Below are positions 50,708 through 62,646 of a stretch of DNA of 64,000 bases, piece by piece; the first letter of the stretch is position 1; every line of letters begins with the position of its first letter. The notes under the pieces were generated by a model. The model searched no databases, was not told the DNA's origin, and saw only the letters and a list, made by a program, of their open reading frames with translations. Source of the stretch: Nocardioides palaemonis (GTDB lineage: Bacteria; Actinomycetota; Actinomycetes; Propionibacteriales; Nocardioidaceae). The translations under genes were made by a program, and so were the position numbers. The stretch covers positions 372,001-436,000 of the forward strand of contig NZ_JAGVQR010000001.1 of assembly GCF_018275325.1 (NCBI RefSeq). The letters are read 5' to 3'.

Positions 50708-50935
50708 TCAGCCCTTGCGCGGACCGAACAGCAGCGAGCTCACCGAGCGGCGGGGCCGGGGGAGCGGCGGGGCGGGGAACCACGCGTCGACCTTGCGGCC
50801 GGTGGCGTTGAAGCCCTCGTGGAAGACGTAGTTGAGCCCGCACTCGCAGACCCAGCGCTCGCCGGTCTCGAACGTCGCGTCCGCGCGCGGCGCGGCGTCG
50901 GTCTCCAGGCAGATGTGCAGCAAGGTGGAGCCCAT
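50708..50935 (-). CDS. small protein with CxC motif, unknown function
   Basis: A 75-residue protein (MGSTLLHICLETDAAPRADA, then ETGERWVCECGLNYVFHEG) ending in a basic LLFGPRKG tail. The CEC pair plus an upstream Cys could bind zinc or form a disulfide. Start at 50935 is supported by GGGGAGGG 7 nt upstream; the 16-residue-longer frame lacks a ribosome-binding site. Not recognised. Confidence 0.65.
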   Translation of the reverse strand: MGSTLLHICLETDAAPRADATFETGERWVCECGLNYVFHEGFNATGRKVDAWFPAPPLPRPRRSVSSLLFGPRKG

Positions 50936-51022
50936 CGCAAACCCTCCCCGGGGGTCGTGTGACGACCAGTGTTCGAACGCCACCGGTGGTGGCTCGGACC
51001 ATCGTGGGGCCGAAAACGTCCC

Positions 51023-51086
51023 CCCGGACGCGACGAGAGCAAAGATTCCGTCGATCTTGACGATTTCTGGGACTTTCGCGTCCGGG
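51023..51086 (-). terminator. long hairpin downstream of pmt
   Basis: CCCGGACGCG (51023-51032) pairs with CGCGTCCGGG (51077-51086), with inner AAAG/CTTT and GTCG-type pairs, giving a branched stem in a locally AT-richer spot. It starts 18 bp past the pmt stop on the same strand and can end that transcript. Confidence 0.65.
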
Positions 51087-51103
51087 TGGGCTAGCGACGT
51101 GCG

Positions 51104-52687
51104 TCAGATCCAGCGCCGGAACCAGATCCGGGCGTCCCACTCGGACTTGGTGAGCAGCGTGTCGGTCCAGATCGGCCAGAACCACGCGAACGCCACGATG
51201 GCCAGGACGGTCACGGTGCCGGCGGCGACGACCCCGAGCGTACGGCGGGGTCCGGGCGCCGCCGACGGCCCCACGAGGTGTCCCATCGCGAGCGCGAGGG
51301 ACAGCACGAGGAACGGCAGGCAGGCGATGGCGTAGAAGACGAAGATCGGGCGGTCGTCGTAGAGGAACCACGGCAGCCAGGTCGTGGCCAGACCGACCAC
51401 CGCGACCCCGTGACGCCAGTCGCGCGCGCCGATCCACAGCACCAGCGACGCCACCATCGCCAGGCAGCCGGCCCACCACACGACCGGGTTGCCGAGCAGC
51501 AGGACCTGCCGGATGCAGCTCGAGCCGCTGGGCGCGTCGCACCCCTGCGAGCCCGGCTGGATGTCGGTCTGCGCGTCGACGCCGACCGGGCGCCCCATCA
51601 CCAGCCAGGTCGAGGGCTTGGAGGCGTAGACGTGGGTCGAGTCGTTGAGGAAGTGGCTGTGGAAGGTGTAGACGTCGTGGTGGTAGTACCAGAGCGAGCG
51701 CAGCGACTGCGTCACCTCGCCGAAGCCGCTCGCGTCCGGCTCGGTCGCGGTCGGCCACTGCTCGCCGCCGGCGTACGTCGTGTACTGCGTGTTGCTGAGC
51801 GCCTGCTCGTAGGCGTCGGCGTGCATCAGCCACCCCGTCCACGACGCGACGTAGGTGGCGAGGGCGACGCCGACGAGCGCGAGGAACGCCGGCACGCCGT
51901 CGAGCACCACCGAGCGCACCAGCGGACGGCGCTCGCCGAAGGCGCGACGGGCGCCCGCGCTCCAGATCCACGCCAGCAGGCCGAAGGCCGCGAGCGGGTA
52001 GATCGCCGACCACTTGGTGCCGCACGCGAGGCCGAAGGAGAGCCCGCCGAGCAGCAGCCAGGGCCGCCACCACGACTGCCACCAGCGCCCCGTGCGCCCG
52101 GCGGCGAGCCGGTCGCGGAGCCACTGCCGGTCCGCGACCACGCAGTGCACGCCGCACAGGATGAAGAAGGCGAGGAAGATGTCGAGCAGCGCCAGCCGCG
52201 ACAGCACCAGCTGGAGGCCGTCGAGGGACAGCAGCAGCCCGGCGACCAGTCCGACCGTGGTGGAGCCGCTCACCCGGCGCACGAAGCGGCACATCACCAG
52301 CACCATCAGCGAGCCCACGACGGCCGAGGCGGTGCGCCAGCCGGTCGGGTCCATCCCGACGACCTTCTCGCCGAGGGCGATCAGCCACTTGCCGACCTCG
52401 GGGTGGACGACCATCGAGGGCCCGTCCTGCCAGAGCCCCGTCACCTGGCCGTTGAGGATCGTCTTGTCGGCGTCCTCGACGTAGGTGCGGACGTAGCCGA
52501 AGTGCAGCAGCGACCACGCGTCCTTGGCGTAGTAGGTCTCGTCGAAGGAGAACTGGTGCGGCGTGCCGAGGTGCCAGCGGCGCAGGAAGAAGGCGAGCGC
52601 GGCGAGGCAGATCGCCCCGACCCAGCCGATCGCCGGGTCCTCCGACCGCCAGCGTGGGCGGTTGCGCTCCGCTGCGGTCGGCATCAC
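51104..52687 (-). CDS. pmt: dolichyl/polyprenyl-phosphate-mannose protein mannosyltransferase (GT39)
   Basis: A 527-residue membrane glycosyltransferase with about ten helices. The first external loop has the catalytic FDETYYAKDAWSLL acidic motif, followed by MVVHPEVGKWLIALGEKV, and the C-terminal region resembles mycobacterial Pmt (Rv1002c). It transfers mannose from polyprenyl-phosphate mannose to exported proteins. The GTG at 52687 lies 6 nt from a reverse TAGAGT (52694-52699), favouring it over ATG 52684. It is divergent from rsmI, as in mycobacteria. Confidence 0.93.
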   Translation of the reverse strand: MMPTAAERNRPRWRSEDPAIGWVGAICLAALAFFLRRWHLGTPHQFSFDETYYAKDAWSLLHFGYVRTYVEDADKTILNGQVTGLWQDGPSMVVHPEVGKWLIALGEKVVGMDPTGWRTASAVVGSLMVLVMCRFVRRVSGSTTVGLVAGLLLSLDGLQLVLSRLALLDIFLAFFILCGVHCVVADRQWLRDRLAAGRTGRWWQSWWRPWLLLGGLSFGLACGTKWSAIYPLAAFGLLAWIWSAGARRAFGERRPLVRSVVLDGVPAFLALVGVALATYVASWTGWLMHADAYEQALSNTQYTTYAGGEQWPTATEPDASGFGEVTQSLRSLWYYHHDVYTFHSHFLNDSTHVYASKPSTWLVMGRPVGVDAQTDIQPGSQGCDAPSGSSCIRQVLLLGNPVVWWAGCLAMVASLVLWIGARDWRHGVAVVGLATTWLPWFLYDDRPIFVFYAIACLPFLVLSLALAMGHLVGPSAAPGPRRTLGVVAAGTVTVLAIVAFAWFWPIWTDTLLTKSEWDARIWFRRWI

Positions 52688-52760
52688 GCGGGAACTCTAA
52701 CCACGGACCCCACCCGCGGGCGGGCGCCGCGGGCCGGACACGGCCTGCGATGATCGGCCC

Positions 52761-53594
52761 ATGGCTGGCGTCCTGGTCCTCGCGGGCACCCCGATCGGGC
52801 AGGCGGGCGACGCTCCGCCGCGTCTCGCGGCCGAGCTCTCCGGCGCCGACGTGGTCGCCGCCGAGGACACCCGGCGGCTCAAGCGGCTGTGCGCCGACCT
52901 CGACATCACGCTCGGCGGTCGCGTGGTGTCCTACTTCGAGGGCAACGAGCAGGCCCGCACCCCGGTGCTGCTCGAGGCGCTGCTGGCCGGCGAGCGGGTC
53001 GTGCTGGTCACCGACGCGGGCATGCCGAGCGTCTCCGACCCCGGCTACCGGCTCGTCGCCGCCGCGGTCGAGCACGACGTGCGCGTGACGGCGGTGCCCG
53101 GCCCGAGCGCCGTCCTGACCGCCCTCGCGGTCAGCGGGCTCCCGGTCGACCGGTTCTGCTTCGAGGGCTTCCTGCCGCGCAAGGCGGGGGAGCGGGCGCG
53201 CCGGCTGGCCGCGCTGGCGGCCGAGGAGCGCACGATGGTGTTCTTCGAGGCGCCGCACCGCACCGAGGCGGCGCTCGCCGCGATGGCCGAGGCGCTCGGT
53301 GACGACCGGCCGGCCGCGGTGTGCCGTGAGCTCACCAAGACCCACGAGGAGGTCCGTCGCGGCCAGCTCGGGGAGCTGGTCGCCTGGGCCGGCGAGGGCG
53401 TACGCGGCGAGGTGACGGTCGTCGTCCAGGGCTCCAGCGGTGCCGGCCCGGCGGTCGGCACCGACCCGGGCTCGCTGCGCGCCGCCGTCGCCGACCTCGA
53501 GGCCGCCGGCTCCACCCGCAAGGAGGCGATCGCGGAGGTCGCCCGGCGCGCCGGGCTGCCGAAGAGGGAGGTCTACGACGTTGTCCACCGCTGA
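52761..53594 (+). CDS. rsmI: 16S rRNA (cytidine1402-2'-O)-methyltransferase
   Basis: A 277-residue SAM-dependent methyltransferase of the tetrapyrrole-methylase fold. LVLAGTPIGQAGDAPPRL at the N-terminus, VVAAEDTRRLKRL, YFEGNE, VTDAGMPSVSDPGYRL, PGPSAVLTALAVSGLP and FEAPHR are all RsmI blocks. It methylates C1402 of 16S rRNA, affecting decoding. Its 3' end overlaps the TTG start of tatD by 14 bp. In mycobacteria metG lies in this neighbourhood, but it is absent here. Confidence 0.96.
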   Translation: MAGVLVLAGTPIGQAGDAPPRLAAELSGADVVAAEDTRRLKRLCADLDITLGGRVVSYFEGNEQARTPVLLEALLAGERVVLVTDAGMPSVSDPGYRLVAAAVEHDVRVTAVPGPSAVLTALAVSGLPVDRFCFEGFLPRKAGERARRLAALAAEERTMVFFEAPHRTEAALAAMAEALGDDRPAAVCRELTKTHEEVRRGQLGELVAWAGEGVRGEVTVVVQGSSGAGPAVGTDPGSLRAAVADLEAAGSTRKEAIAEVARRAGLPKREVYDVVHR

Positions 53595-54474
53595 GCCCAC
53601 CCGCTCGCGCGCGGCCACCGAGGAGAAGTCCGGGGCGCGCCGCGACCGCGAGCGTCCGCCGGCGCCCGAGCCGCTGCCCCACCCGGTGGTCGACAACCAC
53701 TGCCACCTCGACATCGCCGACGGCGACTGGCTCGCCACCGAGGACGCGATCGCCGCCGCCGCAGCCGTCGGGGTGCCGCGGATCGTGCAGATCGGCTGCG
53801 ACCTGCCGGGCGCCCGCTGGGCGGTGCAGGCCGCTGCCGACCACGCGGCGCTCGTCGCCGGCGTCGCGCTGCACCCCAACGAGGCCCCGCGGCTCGCCGC
53901 GAGCGGACAGCTCGACGCCGCGCTCGCCGAGATCGAGGAGCTCGCGCGCTCGCACGACAAGGTGCGCGCGATCGGCGAGACCGGCCTCGACACGTTCCGC
54001 ACCGGCGAGGAGGGCCGCGCGGCGCAGGAGGAGAGCTTCCGGCGCCACGTCGACCTGGCCAAGCGGCTGGACAAGACGCTCGTCATCCACGACCGCGACG
54101 CCCACGACGACGTGCTGCGCATCATCGACTCCGAGGGCGCGCCCGAGCGCTGGGTGATGCACTGCTTCTCCGGCGACGCCGCGTTCGCGCGGGCCTGCCT
54201 CGACCGCGGCGCCCACCTCAGCTTCGCGGGGACGGTCACCTTCAAGAACGCCGCGGCGGTGCGCGAGGCGCTGGCGGTCACGCCCCTCGACCGGGTGCTG
54301 GTCGAGACCGACGCGCCCTACCTCACGCCCACGCCGTGGCGCGGGCGGCCCAACGCCTCCTACCTCGTCCCGGTGACGGTCCGCGCGATGGCCGAGGTGC
54401 TCGGGGCCGACCTCGAGGACCTCTGCCGGGCCATCGACGCCACCACCGAGACCGCCTTCGGGGGCGCCTGGTAG
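53581..54474 (+). CDS. TatD-family metal-dependent hydrolase (DNase) with TTG start
   Basis: A 297-residue TIM-barrel metallohydrolase. VVDNHCHLDIAD (HxH metal ligands), AIGETGLDTFR, VIHDRDAHDDVL, MHCFSGDAAFA and VETDAPYLTP are TatD motifs. The N-terminal 35 residues are an Arg/Glu/Pro-rich extension. TTG at 53581 is the only start consistent with the preceding rsmI end and has GGGAGG upstream. 3'-5' DNase activity is known for family members. Confidence 0.92.
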   Translation: MSTAEPTRSRAATEEKSGARRDRERPPAPEPLPHPVVDNHCHLDIADGDWLATEDAIAAAAAVGVPRIVQIGCDLPGARWAVQAAADHAALVAGVALHPNEAPRLAASGQLDAALAEIEELARSHDKVRAIGETGLDTFRTGEEGRAAQEESFRRHVDLAKRLDKTLVIHDRDAHDDVLRIIDSEGAPERWVMHCFSGDAAFARACLDRGAHLSFAGTVTFKNAAAVREALAVTPLDRVLVETDAPYLTPTPWRGRPNASYLVPVTVRAMAEVLGADLEDLCRAIDATTETAFGGAW

Positions 54475-54500
54475 GGCGGCCGGCAGGCCGGGTGACAGGA

Positions 54501-55881
<1,381 letters not shown>

Positions 55882-55894
55882 CGCGAAGCACTCC

Positions 55895-55968
55895 GTTGGT
55901 CGAGGAGGGCGCGCAGCGCCCGCGGCGCCCGTTGGTCGAGGAGGGCGCGCAGCGCCCGTCACGAGACC
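55895..55968. repeat. B-type repeats, two direct copies
   Basis: GTTGGTCGAGGAGGGCGC-type elements lie at 55895-55922 (truncated) and 55931-55968 (full, ending CCCGTCACGAGACC), each with a GGGCGC/GCGCCC hairpin. They share both ends with the copies at 8279-8360 but have a different inner stem. They lie between rpfB and the leaderless rsmA promoter. Confidence 0.92.
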
Positions 55969-55994
55969 TCAGCCCTGACGACTAGGGTTGTCAC

Positions 55995-56867
55995 ATGACC
56001 ACTGACCCGGCCGGCCCGAGGCTCCTCGGGCCGGCCGAGGTGCGCCAGCTCGCCGCCGAGCTCGACCTGCGGCCCACCAAGCAGCGCGGGCAGAACTTCG
56101 TCATCGACGCCAACACCGTGCGCCGGATCGTGCGCGAGTCGGCGATCACCGCCGACGACGTGGTCGTCGAGGTCGGGCCCGGCCTCGGGTCGCTCACGCT
56201 CGCGCTGCTCGAGGTCGCCGGGCGGGTGCTGGCGATCGAGGTCGACCCGCTGCTCGCCGAGCGGCTGCCCGCCACCATCGCGGCGTACGCCCCCGGGCAG
56301 GCCGACCGCTTCGAGGTGGTGCTCGCCGACGCGATGCGGGTGGAGGAGCTGCCCGGCCCGGCCCCGACCGCGCTCGTCGCGAACCTGCCCTACAACGTCT
56401 CGGTGCCGGTCCTGATCCACCTGCTGACGCTGCTGCCCTCGCTGGAGCGGGGCCTGGTGATGGTGCAGGCCGAGGTGGCCGACCGGCTCGCGGCGCCCCC
56501 CGGCTCGAAGACGTACGGCGTGCCCAGCGTCAAGGCGGCGTGGTTCGCCGACGTGCGCCGGGCGGGCGCGATCGGCCGCAACGTGTTCTGGCCGGCCCCC
56601 AACGTCGACTCCGGCCTGGTCGCGTGGACCCGCCGCGAGCCGCCCGTCACCACGGCGACCCGCGAGCAGGTCTTCGCGGTCGTCGACGCCGCGTTCGCCC
56701 AGCGCCGCAAGCAGGTGCGCGCCGCGCTGCGCGGCCTGGCCGGCTCGGCCGACGTCGCCACGGCCGCGCTGGAGTCCGCCGGCGTCGACCCGACCGCACG
56801 CGGCGAGGTGCTGACGGTCGAGGACTTCGCCCGGATCGCGGAGGGACTGGCCGCCCATGGTGGTTGA
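55995..56867 (+). CDS. rsmA: 16S rRNA (adenine1518-N6/adenine1519-N6)-dimethyltransferase
   Basis: A 290-residue KsgA-type methyltransferase: [35 protein letters not shown] (SAM site), [14 protein letters not shown] (NLPY catalytic motif) and the C-terminal helical domain. It dimethylates A1518 and A1519 during 30S maturation. TAGGGT at 55983-55988 is 6 nt before the ATG (leaderless). The terminal GG and stop codon come from an A-type repeat at 56859-56894. Confidence 0.96.
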   Translation: MTTDPAGPRLLGPAEVRQLAAELDLRPTKQRGQNFVIDANTVRRIVRESAITADDVVVEVGPGLGSLTLALLEVAGRVLAIEVDPLLAERLPATIAAYAPGQADRFEVVLADAMRVEELPGPAPTALVANLPYNVSVPVLIHLLTLLPSLERGLVMVQAEVADRLAAPPGSKTYGVPSVKAAWFADVRRAGAIGRNVFWPAPNVDSGLVAWTRREPPVTTATREQVFAVVDAAFAQRRKQVRAALRGLAGSADVATAALESAGVDPTARGEVLTVEDFARIAEGLAAHGG

Positions 56868-57780
56868 GGTGCGAGCGCAGCGAGCCTCGAAACCCCTCAC
56901 CGTGCGCGCCGCCGCCAAGATCAACCTCCACCTCGGGGTCGGCCGGGTCCGCGAGGACGGGTTCCACCCGCTCGACACCGTCTACCAGGCGATCTCGCTG
57001 CACGACGACCTCACGCTCTCCGAGACCCCTGAGGGGGACTCCCTGACGGTGCTCGGCTCGCCCTACGTCGACCTCCGCGACGTCCCGACCGACGCCTCCA
57101 ACATCGCGCTGAAGGCCCTCGCCGAGGTCTCCTGCGGCGTCGGGCACGACGTCGCGATCAGCAAGCAGATCCCGGTGGCGGGCGGCATGGCCGGCGGGTC
57201 GGCCGACGCCGCCGCGGCGCTGCTCGCGCACGACCGGCTGCACGACCTCCGCCAGCCCGACGAGGTGCTCCTCTCGCAGGCGGCCCGGCTCGGCAGCGAC
57301 GTCCCGTTCTCGCTCGTCGGCGGCACGGCGCGCGGTCGCGGCCGCGGCGAGGTCGTCGAGCCGGTCGAGGACCACGGCGGCTGGTGGTGGGTGGTCGTGC
57401 CCGCCGCGGTCGGCCTGTCGACCCCCGACGTCTACCGCCACTTCGACCGGCTCCACCCAGACGCCCCCGAGACCCCGGCGTCGGCCGAGCCCCTGCTCGC
57501 GGCGCTCGCCACCGCCGAGCCGGTCCGGCTCGCCCGCGTGCTGCACAACGACCTGCAGGAGCCCGCGATCGACCTGCGTCCCGAGCTCGGCACCCTCATC
57601 GAGCGCGGCGAGGCCGAGGGCGCGCTGCGCGGCATGGTCAGCGGCTCCGGCCCGACGTGCGTGTTCCTCTGCGACTCCCACGAGGGCTCGATGGCGGTCT
57701 TCGCGGGCCTGTCGGCGACCTACGACGTGGTGCTCCCCGCGCTGGGCCCGGTCGCCGGCGCCCACGTCGTCGTCAGCTGA
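56857..57780 (+). CDS. ispE: 4-diphosphocytidyl-2-C-methyl-D-erythritol kinase
   Basis: A 307-residue GHMP kinase of the MEP isoprenoid pathway. [14 protein letters not shown] opens the fold, with [17 protein letters not shown] as the ATP-binding motif and [15 protein letters not shown] near the C-terminus. With ATG at 56857 the first 15 residues ([14 protein letters not shown]) are translated from an A-type repeat. The alternative GTG at 56901 starts at the first conserved residue but has no ribosome-binding site, while GGAGGG lies upstream of 56857. It overlaps rsmA by 11 bp. Confidence 0.93.
   Translation: MVVEVRAQRASKPLTVRAAAKINLHLGVGRVREDGFHPLDTVYQAISLHDDLTLSETPEGDSLTVLGSPYVDLRDVPTDASNIALKALAEVSCGVGHDVAISKQIPVAGGMAGGSADAAAALLAHDRLHDLRQPDEVLLSQAARLGSDVPFSLVGGTARGRGRGEVVEPVEDHGGWWWVVVPAAVGLSTPDVYRHFDRLHPDAPETPASAEPLLAALATAEPVRLARVLHNDLQEPAIDLRPELGTLIERGEAEGALRGMVSGSGPTCVFLCDSHEGSMAVFAGLSATYDVVLPALGPVAGAHVVVS
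56859..56894. repeat. A-type repeat across the rsmA/ispE junction
   Basis: The 36-bp element (GGTGGTTGAGGTGCGAGC to CCTCGAAACC) is the exact reverse complement of the copies at 22113, 35225 and 35346. It encodes the last two residues and stop of rsmA and, in another frame, about 12 residues at the start of ispE. Confidence 0.93.
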
Positions 57781-57895
57781 CCGGGCGCTTCCTCGCGCTG
57801 GATCGCGTCGACCGGGCATGAACGTCGCCGGACGGGGAAGCATCCCGCTATGTTGTGCGCGACATCCGCGCGTTGCGGGTGACCGGGGGAGGATC

Positions 57896-58393
57896 GTGAC
57901 CGCGTTCTTGGTGGTCGGCGCGCTGGGCGTCGTCCTGCTCGTCGTGGCGCTCATCGTGGGCGACGTGCTCGACGGTGCGTTCGAGGGCCTCAGTGCCGGG
58001 TTCTTCTCGACCGAGGCGCTCGCCGGCTTCCTCGGCGCGCTCGGCTTCGGCGGCGCCATCGCGCTGGACGCCACCGGCTCGACGTCCCTCGCGGTCGTCA
58101 TCGGCCTGGTCCTCGGCGTGCTCCTCGGCGCGCTCGCGGCGAAGGCGTCGCGCTTCCTGCACGGCGACGGCGAGGGCGACACCGTGCGTACGTCCGACGT
58201 GCTCGAGCAGCTCGGCTCGGTCGTCAGCGACATCCCCGCCGACGGCTTCGGCGTGGTGTCGCTCAGCGTCGGCGGCCACCTCACCCGCCTCAACGCCCGC
58301 TCCAGCCAGCCCGTCCCCGCCGGCACCCGCGTCAGCGTCACCCGCGTGATCTCGCCGACCGCGGTCGAGGTCGAGCCGCTCTTCCTCCCCTGA
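57896..58393 (+). CDS. NfeD-like membrane protein partnered with flotillin
   Basis: A 165-residue protein with three hydrophobic segments (residues about 2-22, 33-50, 57-77) followed by a cytoplasmic OB-like domain (VSLSVGGHLTRLNARSSQPVPAGTRVSVTRV). This is the short NfeD form found next to flotillin-type genes. GTG 57896 follows GGGGGAGG. TATGTT at 57849-57854 may be its -10 box. The flotillin gene starts 46 bp downstream. Confidence 0.85.
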   Translation: MTAFLVVGALGVVLLVVALIVGDVLDGAFEGLSAGFFSTEALAGFLGALGFGGAIALDATGSTSLAVVIGLVLGVLLGALAAKASRFLHGDGEGDTVRTSDVLEQLGSVVSDIPADGFGVVSLSVGGHLTRLNARSSQPVPAGTRVSVTRVISPTAVEVEPLFLP

Positions 58394-58439
58394 ACCCCCA
58401 CGTCCGAGTCCCGCCGCCCCACCGCTAGGAGCACCGTCC

Positions 58440-59984
58440 ATGTTCGGTCTGTCCCCGGTCGTCACCTCCGTGATCGGCCTCGTCGTCCTCCTCGTGCTGA
58501 TCGCGCTGCTGATCACCACGCGCTACAAGGTGGCCGGCCCCAACGAGTCGTTCATCGTCACCGGCCGCAAGGGCAAGGGCGAGGTGCGCAACCCGGAGAC
58601 CGGCGAGATCTCCACCGACCTGTCCGGCCAGAAGGTCGTCATGGGCGGCGGCGTCTTCGTGATCCCGTTCGTCCAGCGCCTCGCGACCCTCGACCTGTCG
58701 TCGCGCCGGATCTCGGTGCAGATCCGCGGTGCGGTGTCCGGCCAGGGCATCAAGCTCAACCTCGACGGCGTCGCGCTGGTCAAGGTCGGCGGCAACGAGG
58801 ACTCGATCCGCGCCGCCGGACAGCGCTTCCTCAGCCAGCAGGCCGAGATCGAGACCTTCACCCAGGAGGTGCTCGCCGGTGCGCTGCGCTCCATCGTGGG
58901 CTCGATGTCGGTCGAGCAGATCATCCGCGACCGCGCCGCCTTCGCCCAGCGCGTCGCCGAGGAGTCGGAGTCGTCGCTGACCGGCCAGGGCCTGGTGCTC
59001 GACACCTTCCAGATCCAGGACATCACCGACGACGGCTCCTACCTCGCCGACCTCGGTCGTCCCGAGGCCGCCAAGCTCAACCAGCTCGCGTCGATCGCCG
59101 AGGCCAACGCCCGCCAGGCCGCCGAGCAGGCCCGCATCGCCGCCGAGCAGGAGATCGCGGTCACGCAGCGCGCGCTCGCGCTCAAGAACGCCGAGATCAA
59201 GGCCGAGACCGACGCCGCCAACGCGCAGGCCGCGGCCGCCGGCCCGCTGGCCCAGGCCGACCGCGACCAGGCCGTCCTGCTCGAGCAGGAGAAGGTGGCC
59301 GTGCGGCAGGCCGCGCTCAAGGAGCGCCAGCTCGACACCGAGGTCCGCAAGCCCGCCGACGCCGAGCGCTACCGCGTCGAGACCGAGGCCCAGGGTCGCC
59401 GCAGCTCGGCCATCCTCGAGGCCGAGGCCCGCAAGGCCGCGTCGATCGCCAACGCCGAGGCGGAGGCCGAGAAGGCCCGCCTGACCGGTGAGGGCGAGAA
59501 GTCCCGCCGCTCCGCGCTGGCCGAGGCCGAGGCCATCGAGGGTGCCAAGCGCGGTGAGGCCGAGAAGGCCCGCCGTGTCGCGGAGGCCGACGCCGTACGC
59601 GCCGAGGGTGAGGCGCAGGCCGCCGCGATCCTCGCCGCCGGCCAGGCCGAGGCCGAGGCGATGGACAAGAAGGCCGCCGCCTTCGCCGGCTACAACGAGG
59701 CCGCGGTCCTGCAGATGCTCATCGAGGTGATGCCGAAGGTGGCCGCCGAGCTGGCCCGCCCGATGGGCGGCATCGACAAGCTCACCGTCATCTCCGCCGA
59801 CGGCGCCGGCGAGCTGCCCAAGCAGGTCACCAACAACCTGGTGCAGACGATGGAGCTGCTCAAGGCCACCACCGGCCTCGACGTCGAGCAGCTGATCCAG
59901 AAGTACTCCGGCACCACCGGTGCGCCCGAGGTCCCTGGGGTCTCCGCCCCGGCGCCCGCCGACGGCGGCCAGCCGGTCAGCTGA
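58440..59984 (+). CDS. flotillin-family (SPFH) protein
   Basis: A 514-residue membrane-associated protein: N-terminal helix (residues about 5-27), an SPFH domain (about 40-215; NESFIVTGRKGKGE, VVMGGGVFVIPFVQR), a long Ala/Glu coiled coil (about 215-425) and a disordered Pro-rich tail. Flotillins organise membrane microdomains together with NfeD proteins. The gene is cotranscribed with the NfeD-like gene and followed by three tandem hairpins. Confidence 0.93.
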   Translation: MFGLSPVVTSVIGLVVLLVLIALLITTRYKVAGPNESFIVTGRKGKGEVRNPETGEISTDLSGQKVVMGGGVFVIPFVQRLATLDLSSRRISVQIRGAVSGQGIKLNLDGVALVKVGGNEDSIRAAGQRFLSQQAEIETFTQEVLAGALRSIVGSMSVEQIIRDRAAFAQRVAEESESSLTGQGLVLDTFQIQDITDDGSYLADLGRPEAAKLNQLASIAEANARQAAEQARIAAEQEIAVTQRALALKNAEIKAETDAANAQAAAAGPLAQADRDQAVLLEQEKVAVRQAALKERQLDTEVRKPADAERYRVETEAQGRRSSAILEAEARKAASIANAEAEAEKARLTGEGEKSRRSALAEAEAIEGAKRGEAEKARRVAEADAVRAEGEAQAAAILAAGQAEAEAMDKKAAAFAGYNEAAVLQMLIEVMPKVAAELARPMGGIDKLTVISADGAGELPKQVTNNLVQTMELLKATTGLDVEQLIQKYSGTTGAPEVPGVSAPAPADGGQPVS

Positions 59985-59992
59985 TCTCCGGA

Positions 59993-60125
59993 GCGGTGTC
60001 CCACCCACGTTCCCAGCAGCGGGACTGTGGGTGGGACACCGCCCGACGGCGTGCCGCGTGCGCCACGCCGTACCAGCGGTGCACCACCCACAGTCGGAGA
60101 CGGTCGACGGTGGGTGGGACACCGC
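59993..60125. repeat. palindromic element F4: two copies plus a central hairpin
   Basis: GCGGTGTCCCACCCAC (59993-60008) is the perfect inverse of 60027-60042. A second element pairs 60077-60092 with 60110-60125 with two mismatches. Between them ACGGCGTG (60046-60053) pairs with CACGCCGT (60064-60071). The whole gap between the flotillin and ABC-F genes is made of three hairpins. Confidence 0.93.
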
Positions 60126-60187
60126 TCCACCGGACGGCGTACGCCGACGCGTGGGCGCTGGGGCGCACCTGAGAGGATCGGCCGGTC

Positions 60188-61975
<1,788 letters not shown>

Positions 61976-61981
61976 CGCCCG

Positions 61982-62467
61982 TCAGCTGAACGGCGCGAGC
62001 AGCGAGCGGAGCAGCCCGGCGAGCTGGGCCCGCTCGGCCTCGGGGAGGTCGGCCAGGAGGTCGGCCTCGGCGCGCAGCAGCGCCTCGAACGCGCCGTCGA
62101 CCGCCGACTTGCCCTCGATCGTCAGCCGCACCAGCACGCCGCGCCGGTCCTTCGGGTCCGGGAGCCGCTCGACCAGGTTGCGCGCGGCCAGCCGGTCGAC
62201 CCGGTTGGTCATGGTGCCGCTGGTCACCAGCGTCTCGCGCAGCAGCTTGCCGGGCGAGAGCTCGTACGGCGTCCCGGCCCGGCGCAGCGCGGCCAGCACG
62301 TCGAACTCCCACGACTCGATGCCGTGCGCGGTGAACGCGTCGCGCCGCGCGAGGTCGAGGTGCCGGGCGAGCCGGCTGATCCGGGAGAACACCTCGACGG
62401 GGGCGAGGTCGAGGTCGCCGCGCTCGCGTCCCCAGGCCTCGACCAGGTCGTCCACCTCGTCTCGCAT
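61982..62467 (-). CDS. MarR-family transcriptional regulator
   Basis: A 161-residue winged-helix regulator: SPGKLLRETLVTSGTMTNRVDRL (recognition helix), DPKDRRGVLVRLTIEGK (wing). ATG at 62467 is supported by CAGGAT (reverse of 62474-62479) 6 nt upstream, giving a leaderless mRNA. Two TCTYGA-2-TCRAGA operators lie just upstream, one covering the predicted -35 region, so autoregulation is expected. The divergent Tam-like methyltransferase may be a target. Confidence 0.9.
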   Translation of the reverse strand: MRDEVDDLVEAWGRERGDLDLAPVEVFSRISRLARHLDLARRDAFTAHGIESWEFDVLAALRRAGTPYELSPGKLLRETLVTSGTMTNRVDRLAARNLVERLPDPKDRRGVLVRLTIEGKSAVDGAFEALLRAEADLLADLPEAERAQLAGLLRSLLAPFS

Positions 62468-62495
62468 GACGACATCCTGCCAGATCGGTCGAGAA

Positions 62496-62547
62496 TCTTG
62501 ACATCGAGAGGTTTTCGAGCGAGGGTCGAACTCTCTCGACATCAAGA
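62496..62547. promoter_or_regulatory. two MarR-type operators
   Basis: TCTTGACATCGAGA (62496-62509) and TCTCGACATCAAGA (62534-62547) are imperfect palindromes of the TCTYGA-NN-TCRAGA type with centres 38 bp apart. The first covers the predicted -35 of the MarR gene; the second lies toward the divergent methyltransferase gene. Confidence 0.7.
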
Positions 62548-62556
62548 CACTTGTCC

Positions 62557-62621
62557 GGGTAGTCCAGTGACAATCGGTCGTCGGACGACCGGTGCGACGA
62601 CCGTTCGGCACTGGACTACCC
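62557..62621. repeat. palindromic element F2, copy 2
   Basis: Ends GGGTAGTCCAGTG (62557-62569) and CACTGGACTACCC (62609-62621) are identical to the copy near 15357-15421. The interior differs and contains CGGTCGTCG/CGACGACCG (62575-62583, 62595-62603). Confidence 0.93.
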
Positions 62622-62646
62622 CGCCGCCCGAGGAGGAGCAGGAGAC

